From Bacteroidota bacterium (lineage in GTDB: Bacteria; Bacteroidota; Bacteroidia; B-17B0; Aurantibacillaceae), in NCBI GenBank assembly GCA_021156365.1, contig JAJNDK010000001.1, forward strand, positions 372,001 through 436,000: a stretch of DNA of 64,000 bases, given 5' to 3'. The position numbers and the translations under genes were made by a program. This document shows positions 44,651-55,764 of the stretch, piece after piece. Position 1 is the stretch's first letter. Every line of letters begins with the position of its first letter. Below the pieces are notes generated by a model. That model saw only the letters and a program-made list of their open reading frames with translations. It searched no databases and was not told where the DNA came from.

Positions 44651-45397
44651 TTACTTGCTTCCCAAGCCTATTCTCGGCGTATAGGCGATCCCGAAACTGA
44701 TAGGAATGATCCCTTTTTGTCCTTTGCCCTTCTGGAAAACCTCCGACAGGGCATAAAATCCGGTCAGGTGCAGCTGTTCCCAGCCCAAACGAAGCGTAAT
44801 TCCATACCGAAGCGGATTGGTCCCATATATATCATACGATTTGATTTTACCGTCTTTGTCAAAGATCTTGCGGAAAGTCTGCACCACATACCCGGCCTTG
44901 AATCCCAGCATGGCTTTGAACTGGTAATTGGTCCAGGTACGGAAACGCAATTCCACCGGCACTTCCACTAATTTAAAACCGATCCGGTTCACTTTGTAGG
45001 GTTCTTTACGCCTTTCTATAGAAGTGAAATTGATACTGCCATTCATGGAATCCACATGGTAAACCAGGTTGATAGGCCCATGGATATTGTGAGAGCTCAT
45101 TCCGGCACCCCAGGCAAAACTAAAATGGGAATTTCCGATGGGATGGTCGAAATACAGGTAAAAATTAAATCCCCCGGTGGTTGCTTTTTCCTTCAGCCCG
45201 TGAGGCATTCCCAGCCAGCCGGTATGGTTCAGCTCCAGCAGGATCCTGTCCTGGGGCATCGGCTTGTATGCATATATGCTGAATTCGTCCTGATCTTTCT
45301 GATCTTTTTGTGCAAAGAGCGCTGCCGTACTCAAAAGCAATAACAGACTGAAACTACGTTTGAAACCCAACATCGCTACTATCCTTTTGATCTTCAT
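44651..45397 (-). CDS. Outer membrane beta-barrel protein
   Basis: About 248 residues from ATG 45397 (MKIKRIVAMLGFKRSFSLLLLLSTAALFAQ). After the signal peptide come alternating hydrophobic strands with aromatic caps (NFYLYFDHPIGNSHFSFAWGAGMSSH, FKLVEVPVELRFRTWTNYQFKAMLGFKAGYVVQ, PLRYGITLRLGWEQLHLTGFYAL). This resembles the PorT-like 8-strand barrels of Bacteroidota. Function unknown. Longer starts add a non-hydrophobic stretch before the signal peptide. Confidence 0.78.
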   Translation of the reverse strand: MKIKRIVAMLGFKRSFSLLLLLSTAALFAQKDQKDQDEFSIYAYKPMPQDRILLELNHTGWLGMPHGLKEKATTGGFNFYLYFDHPIGNSHFSFAWGAGMSSHNIHGPINLVYHVDSMNGSINFTSIERRKEPYKVNRIGFKLVEVPVELRFRTWTNYQFKAMLGFKAGYVVQTFRKIFDKDGKIKSYDIYGTNPLRYGITLRLGWEQLHLTGFYALSEVFQKGKGQKGIIPISFGIAYTPRIGLGSK

Positions 45398-45610
45398 TAG
45401 GCACCGAAAATACAAATCCTGGCTGACTTGGCGTAATAATTTTCTACACCAAACCGATCTTTCCGGAAACAATTCAGTGCTTCAAAACAGGTAAACAGGT
45501 AATTACTTATCCAAATTAATCAAATAAAATAAGCATTTCTGGGTATAATTATCAAAATTGAACAGGTAAGAAAAGTGCATTATTAACTTTCGAAGCCCCC
45601 GGCCTCTTCC

Positions 45611-45618
45611 TATTTTTG
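45611..45618 (+). promoter_or_regulatory. -7 box TATTTTTG of the SprB-repeat gene
   Basis: Consensus TAnnTTTG, 22 bases before ATG 45641. Confidence 0.65.
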
Positions 45619-45640
45619 TATTCAATCAAATCTACTAATC

Positions 45641-48220
45641 ATGAAAAAATTATTACTTATCGCAGTTTTGGCACTTAGCGCAAGCTGGCTCAAAGCGCAG
45701 GTAACAGTGGCCCTAAGCGGCCATGTACCTGACTGCAACAACAATGGATCCATTACTGCTACGGCAAGCGGTGGAACAGCTCCGTATACGTATGCATGGT
45801 TCACCAATACCTTTCCTTTGGGCAGCCCGATCTCAACCAGCGCTACTCTTTCGGGAGCAAATAACGGTTATTACATTGTAGTAGCGACTGATGCAAATAG
45901 TGTTGCGAGCCAGCAAACATGGGCTTATATCTCATCAACAATACAGGCATATCCAAGCAATGTAGTAGATGCCACCTGCCCATTGAATAACGGAGCGGTT
46001 ACCTATTTGATTGCCAGCGGTGGCGTTCCTCCTTATGACTTTGCCTGGAGCAACGGGCAAACAAATACAGGGATTACCGGTAATACCAATACAATAACCG
46101 GTCTGGCCGCAGGCACCTATTCGGTTATTATTACAGATGCAAACGGATGTATTTTCGATCAGACAGATTCTGCTGCATATGTAAACTCCATTGCTTCATT
46201 TACAGTAAATACAACAAGTACTCCTGCCAATTGCAATGATGGGACAGTCACTGCTTCTATTACAGGTACAGGAACTGCTCCTTATACCTATTACTGGAAT
46301 ACAACGCCTCCGCAAACAGGTGCAACAGCAACCGGTCTAAACGGTCAGACGTATCCTATGGTTACTGTTACTGATGCAGACGGATGTACAGCAAACGGAT
46401 ACGGATCTGTTATGTATGGTCCGGGAGCACTGCAAGTGTATGGCTCTATAAGCAATGCCATTTGCCCGAATAACAATGGGTCTATCAATATGACAGTAAC
46501 CAACGGAAATCCTCCCTATTCGTATGCGTGGAGCACCGGTTCAACCACACAAGATCTTACCGGCCTGGCAACTGGCTCTTATACACTGACAGTTACAGAT
46601 AACCTGGGTTGTAACATAACCGTAGTTAAACATATAGGACAAAATACACCTGTTTTTACCAATGTAACTACCAATCCAACTAACTGCTCCAACACCAGTG
46701 GATCTGCTTCTGTTTCCGTTTCAGGCGGCGTTGCTCCTTATTCATATGCATGGGGAACCGGACAAACTACTGCTTCGATCAGCGGTATTCCGTCAGGTTA
46801 TTACGGCGTAACAGTTACGGATGCCAATGGCTGTATGGATAGCGATTACGGATATGTATCCATTCCACAGTCATGTTATAACGGTGTAAGCGGTTATGTA
46901 TACAATGATATGGATGGTAACTGCGCACTCAATGGGCCCGAAACCGGTCTTCCATGGAGAATTGTAAACCTTGGTGGTTACTATACTTCCACCGACTATA
47001 ACGGATACTACAGAGGGACTTCGTTAGCTACCAATACTTATACTATCAGCCATACACCAAGCCCGGGTTGGACATTGAATTGCCCTACGGCAGCGTATAC
47101 CGTTACTACCGCACCAGGTGTTGTCACAGGTGGAAATGATTTTTACGATGAGCCACTGACTCTTCAAAACGACGTACAGGTGTATGTACACGGTGGTCTT
47201 GCCCGCCCGGGGTTTAGCCATATAAAGTATTACAGCATATACAACAATGGAACTACATCGATGAACGGTACAATTGATATTACACATGATGCGCAGGAAG
47301 TATTCCTGGGTGGAACGAATGTAACTGCTTATAACCCGGTTACACGTACTGTAACAGTGGCTTACAATAACTTAGCTCCTTTTGCAAGTAATTATTTCTC
47401 GTATTACCTGAACTTCTCCCTGCCTTCTTCGGTTGTTGTAGGCAGTACTCTTACCACTACGGCTATTGCTTACCCGGTGGCAGGCGATGCAGTTCCTGTG
47501 GACAATTATGACACATCTATAGTTACCGTAGTAGGATCCTATGATCCGAATGTGAAAGAAGTATCACCTGCAGGTGCGGGTGCAAGCGGGCTGATCTCTC
47601 CGGCTAATGATCACCTGGATTATACTATCCATTTCCAGAATACAGGAACCTATCTTGCCGAAACAGTGGTGATCGTTGATACGCTGGACCAGGATCTTGA
47701 TATCGCTTCTTTCCAGGTAGTAGGCTCCAGCCATAACATGACCTGGGAGATGAGCGGACCGGGTGTGGTTACCTTTACCTTCCCGAGTATCATGCTGCCG
47801 GATAGTACCAATAATGAACCGGCGAGCCATGGTTTGGTATCCTATCGCGTTAAACAATTACCGGCACTTGCAGGTGGAACAGAGATTAAAAACACGGCTC
47901 ACATCTATTTCGATTTCAATGCTCCGATCGTTACCAACACTACATTGAATACCATTGAGATCGTAGGAGTGAAAGAAAATGCATTAGCAAGCGGTATCAC
48001 TATCAGCCCGAACCCTGCGCAGGATAAGATCACGATCAGCAATAAAACCAAAGAGCTGTGCAAAAAAGTAGAGATCATGGATATCAACGGCAGAATGGTT
48101 ACTTCCATTATCCCTTCAGGAACAAGCATCCAGCTTCCGGAGATGGCTTCAGGGGTTTATATTATCAATGCACATTACAATTCCGGTATCTACAAAGAGA
48201 AACTGGTGATCAGTAAATAA
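45641..48220 (+). CDS. SprB-repeat surface protein with T9SS sorting domain
   Basis: An 859-residue exported protein. Signal peptide (MKKLLLIAVLALSASWLKAQ), then about six SprB-like repeats (patterns NNGSITATASGGTAPYTYAW, NGQTNTGITGNTNTITGLAAGTYSVIITDANGC). A middle SD-type domain (SGYVYNDMDGNCALNGPETGLP) and a DUF11/SYDPN-type domain (SYDPNVKEVSPAGAG...LDYTIHFQNTGTYLAETVVIVDTLDQDLDIASFQ) follow, and it ends with a type A T9SS domain (ISPNPAQDKITI...PEMASGVYIINAHYNSGIYKEKLVISK). SprB repeats occur in gliding adhesins, so a surface adhesin is likely. A terminator hairpin lies 120 bases downstream. Confidence 0.9.
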   Translation: MKKLLLIAVLALSASWLKAQVTVALSGHVPDCNNNGSITATASGGTAPYTYAWFTNTFPLGSPISTSATLSGANNGYYIVVATDANSVASQQTWAYISSTIQAYPSNVVDATCPLNNGAVTYLIASGGVPPYDFAWSNGQTNTGITGNTNTITGLAAGTYSVIITDANGCIFDQTDSAAYVNSIASFTVNTTSTPANCNDGTVTASITGTGTAPYTYYWNTTPPQTGATATGLNGQTYPMVTVTDADGCTANGYGSVMYGPGALQVYGSISNAICPNNNGSINMTVTNGNPPYSYAWSTGSTTQDLTGLATGSYTLTVTDNLGCNITVVKHIGQNTPVFTNVTTNPTNCSNTSGSASVSVSGGVAPYSYAWGTGQTTASISGIPSGYYGVTVTDANGCMDSDYGYVSIPQSCYNGVSGYVYNDMDGNCALNGPETGLPWRIVNLGGYYTSTDYNGYYRGTSLATNTYTISHTPSPGWTLNCPTAAYTVTTAPGVVTGGNDFYDEPLTLQNDVQVYVHGGLARPGFSHIKYYSIYNNGTTSMNGTIDITHDAQEVFLGGTNVTAYNPVTRTVTVAYNNLAPFASNYFSYYLNFSLPSSVVVGSTLTTTAIAYPVAGDAVPVDNYDTSIVTVVGSYDPNVKEVSPAGAGASGLISPANDHLDYTIHFQNTGTYLAETVVIVDTLDQDLDIASFQVVGSSHNMTWEMSGPGVVTFTFPSIMLPDSTNNEPASHGLVSYRVKQLPALAGGTEIKNTAHIYFDFNAPIVTNTTLNTIEIVGVKENALASGITISPNPAQDKITISNKTKELCKKVEIMDINGRMVTSIIPSGTSIQLPEMASGVYIINAHYNSGIYKEKLVISK

Positions 48221-48280
48221 AAACTAAAAACTATGCTATTCATCATTCCAATGATCGCATCGGCTAAATAGCTAAAGACA

Positions 48281-48306
48281 TTATGAGCGGGTGGTACCAC
48301 TCATAA
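48281..48306. repeat. Hairpin TTATGAG...GTGGTACCAC-TCATAA
   Basis: A perfect ten-base palindrome GTGGTACCAC is flanked by TTATGAG and TCATAA, giving a long stem with a short bulge. It lies 60 bases after the SprB-repeat gene. Confidence 0.5.
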
Positions 48307-48338
48307 TTAAACACCTGGTTAGTGTTTGTGTGTATAAA

Positions 48339-48368
48339 AGTCCTCCGCCTCAGGCGGGGGACTTTTTG
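48339..48368 (+). terminator. Rho-independent terminator of the SprB-repeat gene
   Basis: AGTCCTCCGCC-TCA-GGCGGGGGACT followed by TTTTTG. Confidence 0.85.
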
Positions 48369-48429
48369 TTTATTCCTGTTTTACAGATATATGTTGGAAG
48401 AAAAGTTTCGGGCATATTCTTAAATAAAG

Positions 48430-48460
48430 CGTAAGCGTCTCTCGCGAGGCTTCGCGAACA
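48430..48460. repeat. Dispersed repeat with TCGCGAGGCTTCGCGA core
   Basis: TCGCGAGGCTTCGCGA at 48442-48457 is identical to the core at 22799-22814; the flanking GCGTAAGCGTCT resembles the TTTGCG family. The rest of the 48221-48591 gap also has a 16-bp perfect palindrome at 48529-48544. Confidence 0.6.
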
Positions 48461-48528
48461 TTTCGATGCCGTCCCGGAAGAACATTTTTGAAAGTAACAG
48501 TGCTTACTTTTCTTGTAGGGAATGGTCG

Positions 48529-48544
48529 TCACGCTATAGCGTGA
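48529..48544. repeat. Perfect palindrome TCACGCTATAGCGTGA
   Basis: Self-complementary 16 bases between the terminator and the STAS-like gene; similar in form to 16896-16913. Confidence 0.5.
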
Positions 48545-48591
48545 TCAACAAGACAGCTTAATCAATTCCAGCTTTTTCTTCCAATAAGAAG

Positions 48592-48975
48592 TTACAGCTC
48601 CTTCTGCTCCATGATCCACTTCACCGCTTCTTCGCGGTTGTTGAAAAACTTTGTGGGACGCTCGGGATGTTTGAGCTTCAGGTAAAAATTGGAAAGCATT
48701 TTCTGGGAAGACGAAGACACCACATAAGCCCCTGCTTTGGAATAGGGAAAATTCACGTTTTTGGAAATATAGCTCATTGTATCTGTGCTCAGGATCGCAT
48801 TGGAGGTCGTCGCCACTAATGTAGGCAGACGCTCGCCTCCTAATTTTTTCTGCACTTCCACCATGGCCTTTACATCCTCTACTGTGATCTCAATGTTATC
48901 GGCCACCGATAATTCATAATAACCCGCTTCATTCAGAAGCAAGGTAAACCGGTTATTTTCGAAAGATAGCGACAT
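48592..48975 (-). CDS. STAS/SpoIIAA-like protein
   Basis: A 127-residue soluble protein. The pattern SLSFENNRFTLLLNEAGYYELSVADNIEITVEDVKAMVEVQKKLGGERLPTLVATTSNAILSTDTM...RPTKFFNNREEAVKWI resembles SpoIIAA-like STAS proteins of Bacteroidota. STAS proteins are classical substrates of SpoIIE/PP2C phosphatases, of which three are encoded in this window; whether this one is a partner is an inference. The start 48975 (MSLSFENN) is preferred, as the extension would be a hydrophobic run outside the family. Confidence 0.65.
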   Translation of the reverse strand: MSLSFENNRFTLLLNEAGYYELSVADNIEITVEDVKAMVEVQKKLGGERLPTLVATTSNAILSTDTMSYISKNVNFPYSKAGAYVVSSSSQKMLSNFYLKLKHPERPTKFFNNREEAVKWIMEQKEL

Positions 48976-49076
48976 GCAGAAAAATATAAAAGAATTGGCT
49001 AATTTAAGGAAAACAAAGCTTCTCCGGGTCAAAAAAATGCGGCTTCGCTCCTACCTGCGCTTTTCATCAAATTTCG

Positions 49077-49084
49077 TATCTTTA
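49077..49084 (+). promoter_or_regulatory. -7-like box TATCTTTA of valS
   Basis: One mismatch to TAnnTTTG, 15 bases before ATG 49100. Confidence 0.5.
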
Positions 49085-49099
49085 AGCCCTATTTTTATT

Positions 49100-51736
49100 A
49101 TGGAGATCTCTAAGACATACAACCCACAGGAAGCAGAGCAGAAATGGTACAACCATTGGCTGCAGCACAAATTTTTCAAATCGGTTCCGGATCAGCGCGA
49201 GGCCTACACCATTGTGATCCCTCCACCGAACGTCACTGGTGTGCTCCATATGGGCCATATGCTCAACAATACCATCCAGGATGTATTGATCCGCCGGGCA
49301 CGTATGCAGGGTAAAAATGCCTGCTGGGTACCGGGAACGGATCACGCCAGCATTGCTACGGAGGCAAAAGTGGTGAAGCTGCTCGCCGACCAGGGAATAA
49401 AAAAATCCGATCTTACACGTGAAGAATTCCTGAAACATGCTTTCGACTGGAAAGACAAATACGGAGGCATTATTCTGAAACAGTTAGAAAAGCTTGGTGC
49501 CAGCTGCGACTGGGACCGCACACGTTTCACGATGGAAAACGACCTGAGCGAAGCCGTTATTGACGTATTCATCGATCTGTATAACAAAGGAAATATTTAC
49601 CGCGGTGTCCGGATGGTGAACTGGGATCCGCAGGGACTCACTGCGGTAAGTGATGAAGAAGTAATCCACAAAGAAACGAATGCCCGCCTCGTATACGTAA
49701 AATACCGAATCGAAGGAACGGAAGAATTTATTACCGTTGCTACCACCCGCCCGGAGACGATCATGGGTGATACCGCAGTGTGTGTAAATCCAGCGGATGA
49801 ACGCTACCTGCACCTGAACGGCAAAAAAGTAATTGTACCGATCGTTAACCGACCGGTTGACCTGATCTTTGATGATTATGTAGATGCCGCTTTCGGTACC
49901 GGTGCGTTGAAAGTAACGCCTGCTCACGATATCAATGACTTTAACTTAGGGCAAAAACACCGCCTGCAAACCATCGATGTACTGACCAACGACGGGAAGA
50001 TCAGCGAAGCAGCAGGTGCCTATGTAGGTATGGATCGTTTTGCCTGCCGCAAACAGATCATCAAAGACCTCGAAGAACAGGGACTGATAGAGAAGATAGA
50101 AGAGATCAAAAACAAAGTTGGCTACAGCGAGCGTACGGATGCCGTGATCGAACCGAAGCTTTCCATGCAGTGGTTCCTGAAAATGCAAAACGTTTCGAAA
50201 CCCGCATTAGATGCTGTATTGAACGGAGAAGTAAAACTGATCCCGGATAAATTCATCAACACCTACAAACACTGGATGGAGAATGTACACGACTGGTGCA
50301 TCAGCCGTCAGCTCTGGTGGGGACAGCGGATTCCGGCCTGGTACGACAAACAGGGGAATACAGTGGTTTGCAAAACAAAAGACGAAGCGATCAAACTATT
50401 AAAAGAAAAAAACGCTTCACTCAATCCGGATGAGATCACCCAGGACGACGATGTATTAGACACCTGGTTCTCTTCCTGGCTCTGGCCGCTTACCGTGTTC
50501 GATCCGAAGATCGTTCAGAACGGATGGGAAAAAGCGAATGCAGATCTGAAATACTACTACCCTACCAATGACCTGGTAACGGCCCCGGAGATCCTTTTCT
50601 TCTGGGTAGCAAGGATGCTCATTGCAGGATATGAATACACCGGCAAAAAACCGTTCACGAATGTGTACCTCACGGGTATTGTTCGTGACAAGCAGGGCAG
50701 AAAGATGAGCAAGCAGTTAGGAAACTCTCCCGATCCGCTCGACCTGATCGCTAAGTATGGTGCTGATGGTGTGCGTGTAGGGATGTTATTATGTTCCCCT
50801 GCCGGAAATGATCTGATGTTTGACGAAAGCTACTGCGAGCAGGGACGAAATTTCTGGAATAAGGTATGGAATGCGTTCCGTTTGATCAAAGGATTTGAAG
50901 TAGGCAATGTTCCGCAGCCGGAAGCATCAAAAACTGCCATTACCTGGTTCGAAAACAAACTGTCGGAACAGCTGGAGATCATCAACGATCATTACAGCAA
51001 ATACCGCATGAGCGATGCCCTGATGGCTACGTATAAACTGGTATGGGACGATTTCTGTGCCTGGTACCTTGAGATCATCAAGCCTGAATTTGTAGATGGA
51101 AAAGCAATGCCGATCGATCAGACCACCTATGATGCGACTGTTGATTTCATGGAAAGCCTGTTGAAGATCATGCATCCGTGGATGCCTTTTATCACCGAAG
51201 AGCTCTGGCACCTTGTAAAAGAAAGAACAGACAAAGACTGTATCATTGTGGCATCCTGGCCTGAAATAAAAGCTATCGATGCAAGACAATTAGCAGAGTT
51301 TGAAGTAAGCAAAGAGATCGTGGCAATGGTTCGGAATGTACGCCAGCAAAAACAGCTCTCCCCTAAAGAGAAACTATCTGTTATAGAAAAATCGGATGCA
51401 CAACGCTCCTATTTCGATATGGCTATTATAAAGCTGGCTAACCTTTCTTCATTTAGCTACAGTACTACCAAACCGGAAGGGGCTTTTGGTTTTACGATAA
51501 AAACAACGGAATTCTTTATTCCGCTTGCCAATAATATCAATGCCGAAGAAGAAAAAGTACGTTTAACAAAAGAGCTGGAATACAATCAGGGCTTCCTGAA
51601 ATCGGTGCAAAGCAAACTGGCGAACGAAAAATTTGTAACCAATGCCAAACCTGAGCTGGTAGAGCTGGAACGTAAAAAAATGAGCGATGCCGAGTTGAAG
51701 ATAAAAGCGCTGCAGGAACAGCTTTCCACATTATAA
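49100..51736 (+). CDS. valS: Valine-tRNA ligase
   Basis: An 878-residue class I aminoacyl-tRNA synthetase. HIGH-type motif HMGHM in [16 protein letters not shown], the editing-domain region ([17 protein letters not shown]), KMSKQ in [18 protein letters not shown], and a C-terminal coiled coil ([27 protein letters not shown]). ATG 49100 ([17 protein letters not shown]) is the family start; an upstream ATG in frame would add 42 residues that cover the promoter. Followed by a terminator. Confidence 0.96.
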   Translation: MEISKTYNPQEAEQKWYNHWLQHKFFKSVPDQREAYTIVIPPPNVTGVLHMGHMLNNTIQDVLIRRARMQGKNACWVPGTDHASIATEAKVVKLLADQGIKKSDLTREEFLKHAFDWKDKYGGIILKQLEKLGASCDWDRTRFTMENDLSEAVIDVFIDLYNKGNIYRGVRMVNWDPQGLTAVSDEEVIHKETNARLVYVKYRIEGTEEFITVATTRPETIMGDTAVCVNPADERYLHLNGKKVIVPIVNRPVDLIFDDYVDAAFGTGALKVTPAHDINDFNLGQKHRLQTIDVLTNDGKISEAAGAYVGMDRFACRKQIIKDLEEQGLIEKIEEIKNKVGYSERTDAVIEPKLSMQWFLKMQNVSKPALDAVLNGEVKLIPDKFINTYKHWMENVHDWCISRQLWWGQRIPAWYDKQGNTVVCKTKDEAIKLLKEKNASLNPDEITQDDDVLDTWFSSWLWPLTVFDPKIVQNGWEKANADLKYYYPTNDLVTAPEILFFWVARMLIAGYEYTGKKPFTNVYLTGIVRDKQGRKMSKQLGNSPDPLDLIAKYGADGVRVGMLLCSPAGNDLMFDESYCEQGRNFWNKVWNAFRLIKGFEVGNVPQPEASKTAITWFENKLSEQLEIINDHYSKYRMSDALMATYKLVWDDFCAWYLEIIKPEFVDGKAMPIDQTTYDATVDFMESLLKIMHPWMPFITEELWHLVKERTDKDCIIVASWPEIKAIDARQLAEFEVSKEIVAMVRNVRQQKQLSPKEKLSVIEKSDAQRSYFDMAIIKLANLSSFSYSTTKPEGAFGFTIKTTEFFIPLANNINAEEEKVRLTKELEYNQGFLKSVQSKLANEKFVTNAKPELVELERKKMSDAELKIKALQEQLSTL

Positions 51737-51747
51737 CCTTTTTAATG

Positions 51748-51777
51748 GCCGGTATATTTCTACCGGCTATTTTTTTA
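51748..51777 (+). terminator. Rho-independent terminator of valS
   Basis: GCCGGTA-TATTTC-TACCGGC followed by TATTTTTTT. It covers the ATG at 51745, which is therefore not the start of the kinase. Confidence 0.8.
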
Positions 51778-51785
51778 TACTTTTA
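51778..51785 (+). promoter_or_regulatory. -7-like box TACTTTTA of the first kinase gene
   Basis: One mismatch to TAnnTTTG, five bases before GTG 51790. The paralogous kinase has the same layout. Confidence 0.5.
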
Positions 51786-51789
51786 CCCT

Positions 51790-53742
51790 GTGTGGAACAA
51801 TAAACCCGACCTACGTATATCATCCGGCTCTGTGAAGACATTCTTTTCTTTTGTCTTTATCCTGCTTCATTTTTGCCTGCTTTCACAAACCGACAGCATG
51901 GATTATTACCTGAAGGGCAATGAACGCGACACTTTCAAGTTTGTAAAGATCTATAATTTTGCGGATCGAAATGTGTACTCGGACCCGAAGCTCTGCATCA
52001 GTACCAGCCAAAGAGCCATTCAATCACCGAAAGCAGATACTTCTTTTAAAGGGCGTTTCTGGATCCTGATCGGCGATTCTCATTGGCACTTAGGCAAGCT
52101 CGACGAATCCCTGAAAGATTATGAAACCGCGGCCAAACTATTTGCACTTACTCATGACAGCTCCGGCCTTTCCATCGCGTTAAAAAATGCCGGTTACATC
52201 CACATGGAATACAGCAACCTGAAAGAGGCGCTCAACTGCTATTCGCAAGCCAAACAAATTGAGATCCTTACAGGTAATATGAACGGATTGGCTTTGACCA
52301 ATTCTTATGTAGGAGAAATTTATCTCCGGCTGGCCAATTTCAGGCTGGCGCGTAAAACCTACCTGGAATCTGTAGAAGTATTTAAAAAACTGAAATCGAA
52401 CGATAACATAGTGCTGGGCATGTGTAATATAGCCCGTACATTTATAGAAGAAAAACAGTTTGACAGTGCATTGGTATGGCTCAACCGAACCTCTGTATAC
52501 AAAGCCGGAATGTCCCCTAAAACATATGCTACTGTGCTTGTAAATACGGGAGTCTGTTATTACCACAAAAAAGATCTTGTAAAAGCTGAAAAGATCTTCA
52601 TAGAAAGTGAAAAGATCTTTTCCGGCATGGATGGCGATATGGCCGTATCCGACATTTATTATTTTCTGACGCTTGTGTATACCCAGCAGAAAAAGTATGA
52701 AAAAGCCGAAAGCTATGGAGAAAAGATGCTGGCATTCTCCGCTGCAGTAAACAATTATGATCGCTTTGCCAACGTCTATTCCTGCCTTGGTGAGCTTTAC
52801 AAACAAACCGGCGATTATAAAAAAGCCACCGAGTGTTTATCGAAGTATATTTTATACAATGATAGTATAACAAACGAAGCAAAAGTGAAGATCGAAAAAG
52901 ACCTGGCAGAAAAGTATGAGTCAGAAAAAAAAGAAGCCAAAATAGATCTGTTGAGTGCGGAAAACAAATTAAAAGACAGTGAGGCTGAAAACAGCGCCAA
53001 ACAGAAAAATTACCTGCTCATCATTCTTGGTATCTCATTTCTTCTTGCTATTGTGCTGTTCTTTTTCTTCCGGAACAAGTCAAAGATTGCAGGCGAGCTC
53101 AGCTCAAAGAATCACATTATTCAGAATGCCCTCGAGGAAAAAGATTTCCTGCTCAAGGAGATCCATCACCGCGTGAAAAACAATCTGCAGATCATTTCCA
53201 GCCTGCTCAACCTGCAGCATGGCCTGGCGGGTGAAAAGAATGCCGAAGAGATCCTGAAGATCTGTGAAAGCAGGATACAGAGCATGGCCATCATTCATGA
53301 AAAGCTTTACCAGAGTGAGAACTTCAAGGAGATCAGCCTGAAAGACTACCTCGACGATTTTATCGAACACCTTACACAATCCTTATTACTTCGCGAAAAG
53401 AATATAGCGGTCCGTGTTCACTGCAGGGATATAAAGCTCGACATCGACCGGCTGGTGCCCTGCAGCCTTGTTTTAAATGAGCTGATCACGAATAGCGTAA
53501 AGCATGGTTTGAAAAACGTAAACCAGGGCCTGATCAGCATTGAATGTACAAAAACAGCAAGCCATGTTCAGCTTTGTGTGAGCGATGACGGAAAAGGCCT
53601 GCCCGCGGATTTTAATTTCACTAAATACAAATCGCTGGGGATGCGCCTTGTGAGCGGTCTCGTAAAACAGATCAAAGGTGAAATCCGGCTCAGGCCCACT
53701 GACACGGGAGCCAGCTTTGAAATAGACTTTCCTGCTGCCTGA
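51790..53742 (+). CDS. TPR histidine kinase (HisKA_2 type), copy 1
   Basis: About 650 residues, starting at GTG 51790. After a signal-anchor like segment ([19 protein letters not shown]) come TPR repeats ([56 protein letters not shown]) to about residue 380, a coiled coil, one membrane helix ([20 protein letters not shown]), the HisKA_2 phosphoacceptor ([21 protein letters not shown]) and the ATPase domain with [22 protein letters not shown] and [13 protein letters not shown]. It has a close paralogue directly downstream. Likely partner is the LytTR regulator at 55765. Confidence 0.88.
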   Translation: MWNNKPDLRISSGSVKTFFSFVFILLHFCLLSQTDSMDYYLKGNERDTFKFVKIYNFADRNVYSDPKLCISTSQRAIQSPKADTSFKGRFWILIGDSHWHLGKLDESLKDYETAAKLFALTHDSSGLSIALKNAGYIHMEYSNLKEALNCYSQAKQIEILTGNMNGLALTNSYVGEIYLRLANFRLARKTYLESVEVFKKLKSNDNIVLGMCNIARTFIEEKQFDSALVWLNRTSVYKAGMSPKTYATVLVNTGVCYYHKKDLVKAEKIFIESEKIFSGMDGDMAVSDIYYFLTLVYTQQKKYEKAESYGEKMLAFSAAVNNYDRFANVYSCLGELYKQTGDYKKATECLSKYILYNDSITNEAKVKIEKDLAEKYESEKKEAKIDLLSAENKLKDSEAENSAKQKNYLLIILGISFLLAIVLFFFFRNKSKIAGELSSKNHIIQNALEEKDFLLKEIHHRVKNNLQIISSLLNLQHGLAGEKNAEEILKICESRIQSMAIIHEKLYQSENFKEISLKDYLDDFIEHLTQSLLLREKNIAVRVHCRDIKLDIDRLVPCSLVLNELITNSVKHGLKNVNQGLISIECTKTASHVQLCVSDDGKGLPADFNFTKYKSLGMRLVSGLVKQIKGEIRLRPTDTGASFEIDFPAA

Positions 53743-53803
53743 TCTGTTTTCAAACTAAAAACGATTTAGTCTATAAAAATCAATTGTTTGTCGACAAAAA
53801 TAG

Positions 53804-53811
53804 TATATTTG
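53804..53811 (+). promoter_or_regulatory. -7 box TATATTTG of the second kinase gene
   Basis: Consensus TAnnTTTG with TTG at 53784-53786 as a possible -33 element (17-base spacer). GTG 53816 lies only four bases after it. Confidence 0.7.
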
Positions 53812-53815
53812 CCCC

Positions 53816-55759
53816 GTGTTGTGGAGCAGGAAAAATTTGTATGTATGGAGGGCAGCATTCGTTATTGCCTGCATCACACTCTGCTATCCGCTTTTCTCCC
53901 AAAAAAAGGACAGTGCTGATCATTTCCTTTCCTCCGATCAACCGGATACCACAAAGCTAAATAAGATCTACCGGTATGCCCTGCGTATAAAATACGAGGA
54001 CCCACGTTTAGCGATCGCGGCGACAAATAAAGGGATCGCCTTTGCAAAAAATTATCCGGCTCGGCGGGCACACCTCTGGGAAGTCTTAGGCGACACCTAC
54101 TGGCATTTGGGATTACTGGACAGCTCCATTATCATGTATGACAGCCTGCGGGTAATTTCAGAACGCATAAACGATAAAGCCGGGCTTAGTCTCGGGTATA
54201 AAAATATCGGCTACAGTTATATGGAAAAAGGGAATTATCAGAAAGCCCTCGAGTATTATGAAAAGTCGAAAAATATTGAACAGGAAACAAAAGACTACCG
54301 CGGGCTTGCTATCAGCAATAATTATGTAGGCCTGATCTACATGAAATTAAAAAATTACAAACGCGCCCGCCTCACTTATGAAGAGACCATTCCAATGTTT
54401 ATGGAAGCCGGGGATTTCGACAATGTGCTGCTCACGTATAACAATATCGGTGGAATATATGTGCAGACCGATCAGTATGACAGTGCTTTGGTATGGTACT
54501 ACAAAGCCTATAAATTAAAGAACAAAGTGTCGAAAAAAAACCTGGCGATCACCGCCGGAAACATCGGCGGGGCTTTGTATTATAAAAAAAATTACCACGA
54601 AGCGGAAAAATACCTGAAAGAAGCTATCGATATTTTTGCCGCCTCCAATAACACCATCCACATTGCAGATACGTATTACACACTCAGCATGCTGTATACC
54701 GATCTTAAACAATTTGACCTGGCATTAAAATATGCCAACGCATCATTGGCCATTGCACAGGAAACGAATAGCTTCGGTCGCCTGCAAAGCATTTACGAAA
54801 GCCTCACCAATATTTATAAAGCAAAAGGCGATTACAAGACCGCCATGAGTTATTACCAGAAATATGTTGCCTACACGGATAGTTTGTTCAACGATGAAAA
54901 AACCCGGATAGAAAAAGAGCTGGCGGAAAAATACGATTCGGAAAAGAAAGAAACCCAAATAGAATTACTGAGCACAGAGAACAAGCTCAAGGATGCACAG
55001 TCGGTCATCGATCGGAAACAAAAGAGCTACCTGCTTATTATCCTTGCTATTTCTTTCGCACTGGCTATCGTACTGTTCTTTTTCTTCCGCAGTAAATCAA
55101 AGATCGCACGGGAACTGAGCTTCAAGAACAGCATTATCAAAGATGCCCTCGAAGAAAAAGAAGTGCTGCTGAAAGAGATCCATCACCGGGTGAAGAATAA
55201 CCTGCAGATCATTTCGAGCTTACTGAATCTTCAGCAGGGGCTGTCCGGAGGAAAAAATGCGGAAGAGATCCTGAAGATCTGCGAAAGCCGGATCCAGAGC
55301 ATGGCCATTATTCACGAAAAGCTCTATCAAAGTGATAATCTAAGGGAAATAGACCTGCGCGAATACCTCGTCGATTTTACCGAACACTTAACACAATCTT
55401 TACTTCTTCGCGAAAAAAATATACAGACCGTCATCAAATGCGGGGATATGAAACTGGATATCGACCGGCTGGTCCCCTGCAGTCTCGTGCTGAATGAGCT
55501 AATAATCAATAGTGTAAAGCATGGTTTTAGTGGCACGAAAAATGGTATTATCACCATCGAATGCGTGAAAGCGGAGCGTCACATAAAGATCACATTCAGT
55601 GACAATGGGCATGGATTGCCGGCGGATTTTGATTTTAACAAATATAAATCACTGGGTATGCGACTGGTAAGCGGACTGGTAAAGCAGATCAAGGGAGTGA
55701 TCCAAAATATACAAACAGAAAGAGGTGCCTGTTTCGAAATAAATTTTAATTTAGCGTAA
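53816..55759 (+). CDS. TPR histidine kinase (HisKA_2 type), copy 2
   Basis: A 647-residue paralogue of the preceding kinase with the same order: signal-anchor segment, TPRs ([61 protein letters not shown]), coiled coil, membrane helix ([20 protein letters not shown]), [21 protein letters not shown] and [14 protein letters not shown]. The catalytic halves are nearly the same; the TPR parts differ more. GTG 53816 is the first start but TTG 53837, preceded by AGGAAAAA, is also possible. The regulator gene follows after five bases. Confidence 0.88.
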   Translation: MLWSRKNLYVWRAAFVIACITLCYPLFSQKKDSADHFLSSDQPDTTKLNKIYRYALRIKYEDPRLAIAATNKGIAFAKNYPARRAHLWEVLGDTYWHLGLLDSSIIMYDSLRVISERINDKAGLSLGYKNIGYSYMEKGNYQKALEYYEKSKNIEQETKDYRGLAISNNYVGLIYMKLKNYKRARLTYEETIPMFMEAGDFDNVLLTYNNIGGIYVQTDQYDSALVWYYKAYKLKNKVSKKNLAITAGNIGGALYYKKNYHEAEKYLKEAIDIFAASNNTIHIADTYYTLSMLYTDLKQFDLALKYANASLAIAQETNSFGRLQSIYESLTNIYKAKGDYKTAMSYYQKYVAYTDSLFNDEKTRIEKELAEKYDSEKKETQIELLSTENKLKDAQSVIDRKQKSYLLIILAISFALAIVLFFFFRSKSKIARELSFKNSIIKDALEEKEVLLKEIHHRVKNNLQIISSLLNLQQGLSGGKNAEEILKICESRIQSMAIIHEKLYQSDNLREIDLREYLVDFTEHLTQSLLLREKNIQTVIKCGDMKLDIDRLVPCSLVLNELIINSVKHGFSGTKNGIITIECVKAERHIKITFSDNGHGLPADFDFNKYKSLGMRLVSGLVKQIKGVIQNIQTERGACFEINFNLA

Positions 55760-55764
55760 GAATA

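Noticed and set aside
48350-48532. 60-codon minus-strand frame after the SprB-repeat gene
   Set aside because: It covers a terminator and dispersed repeats and has no family character.
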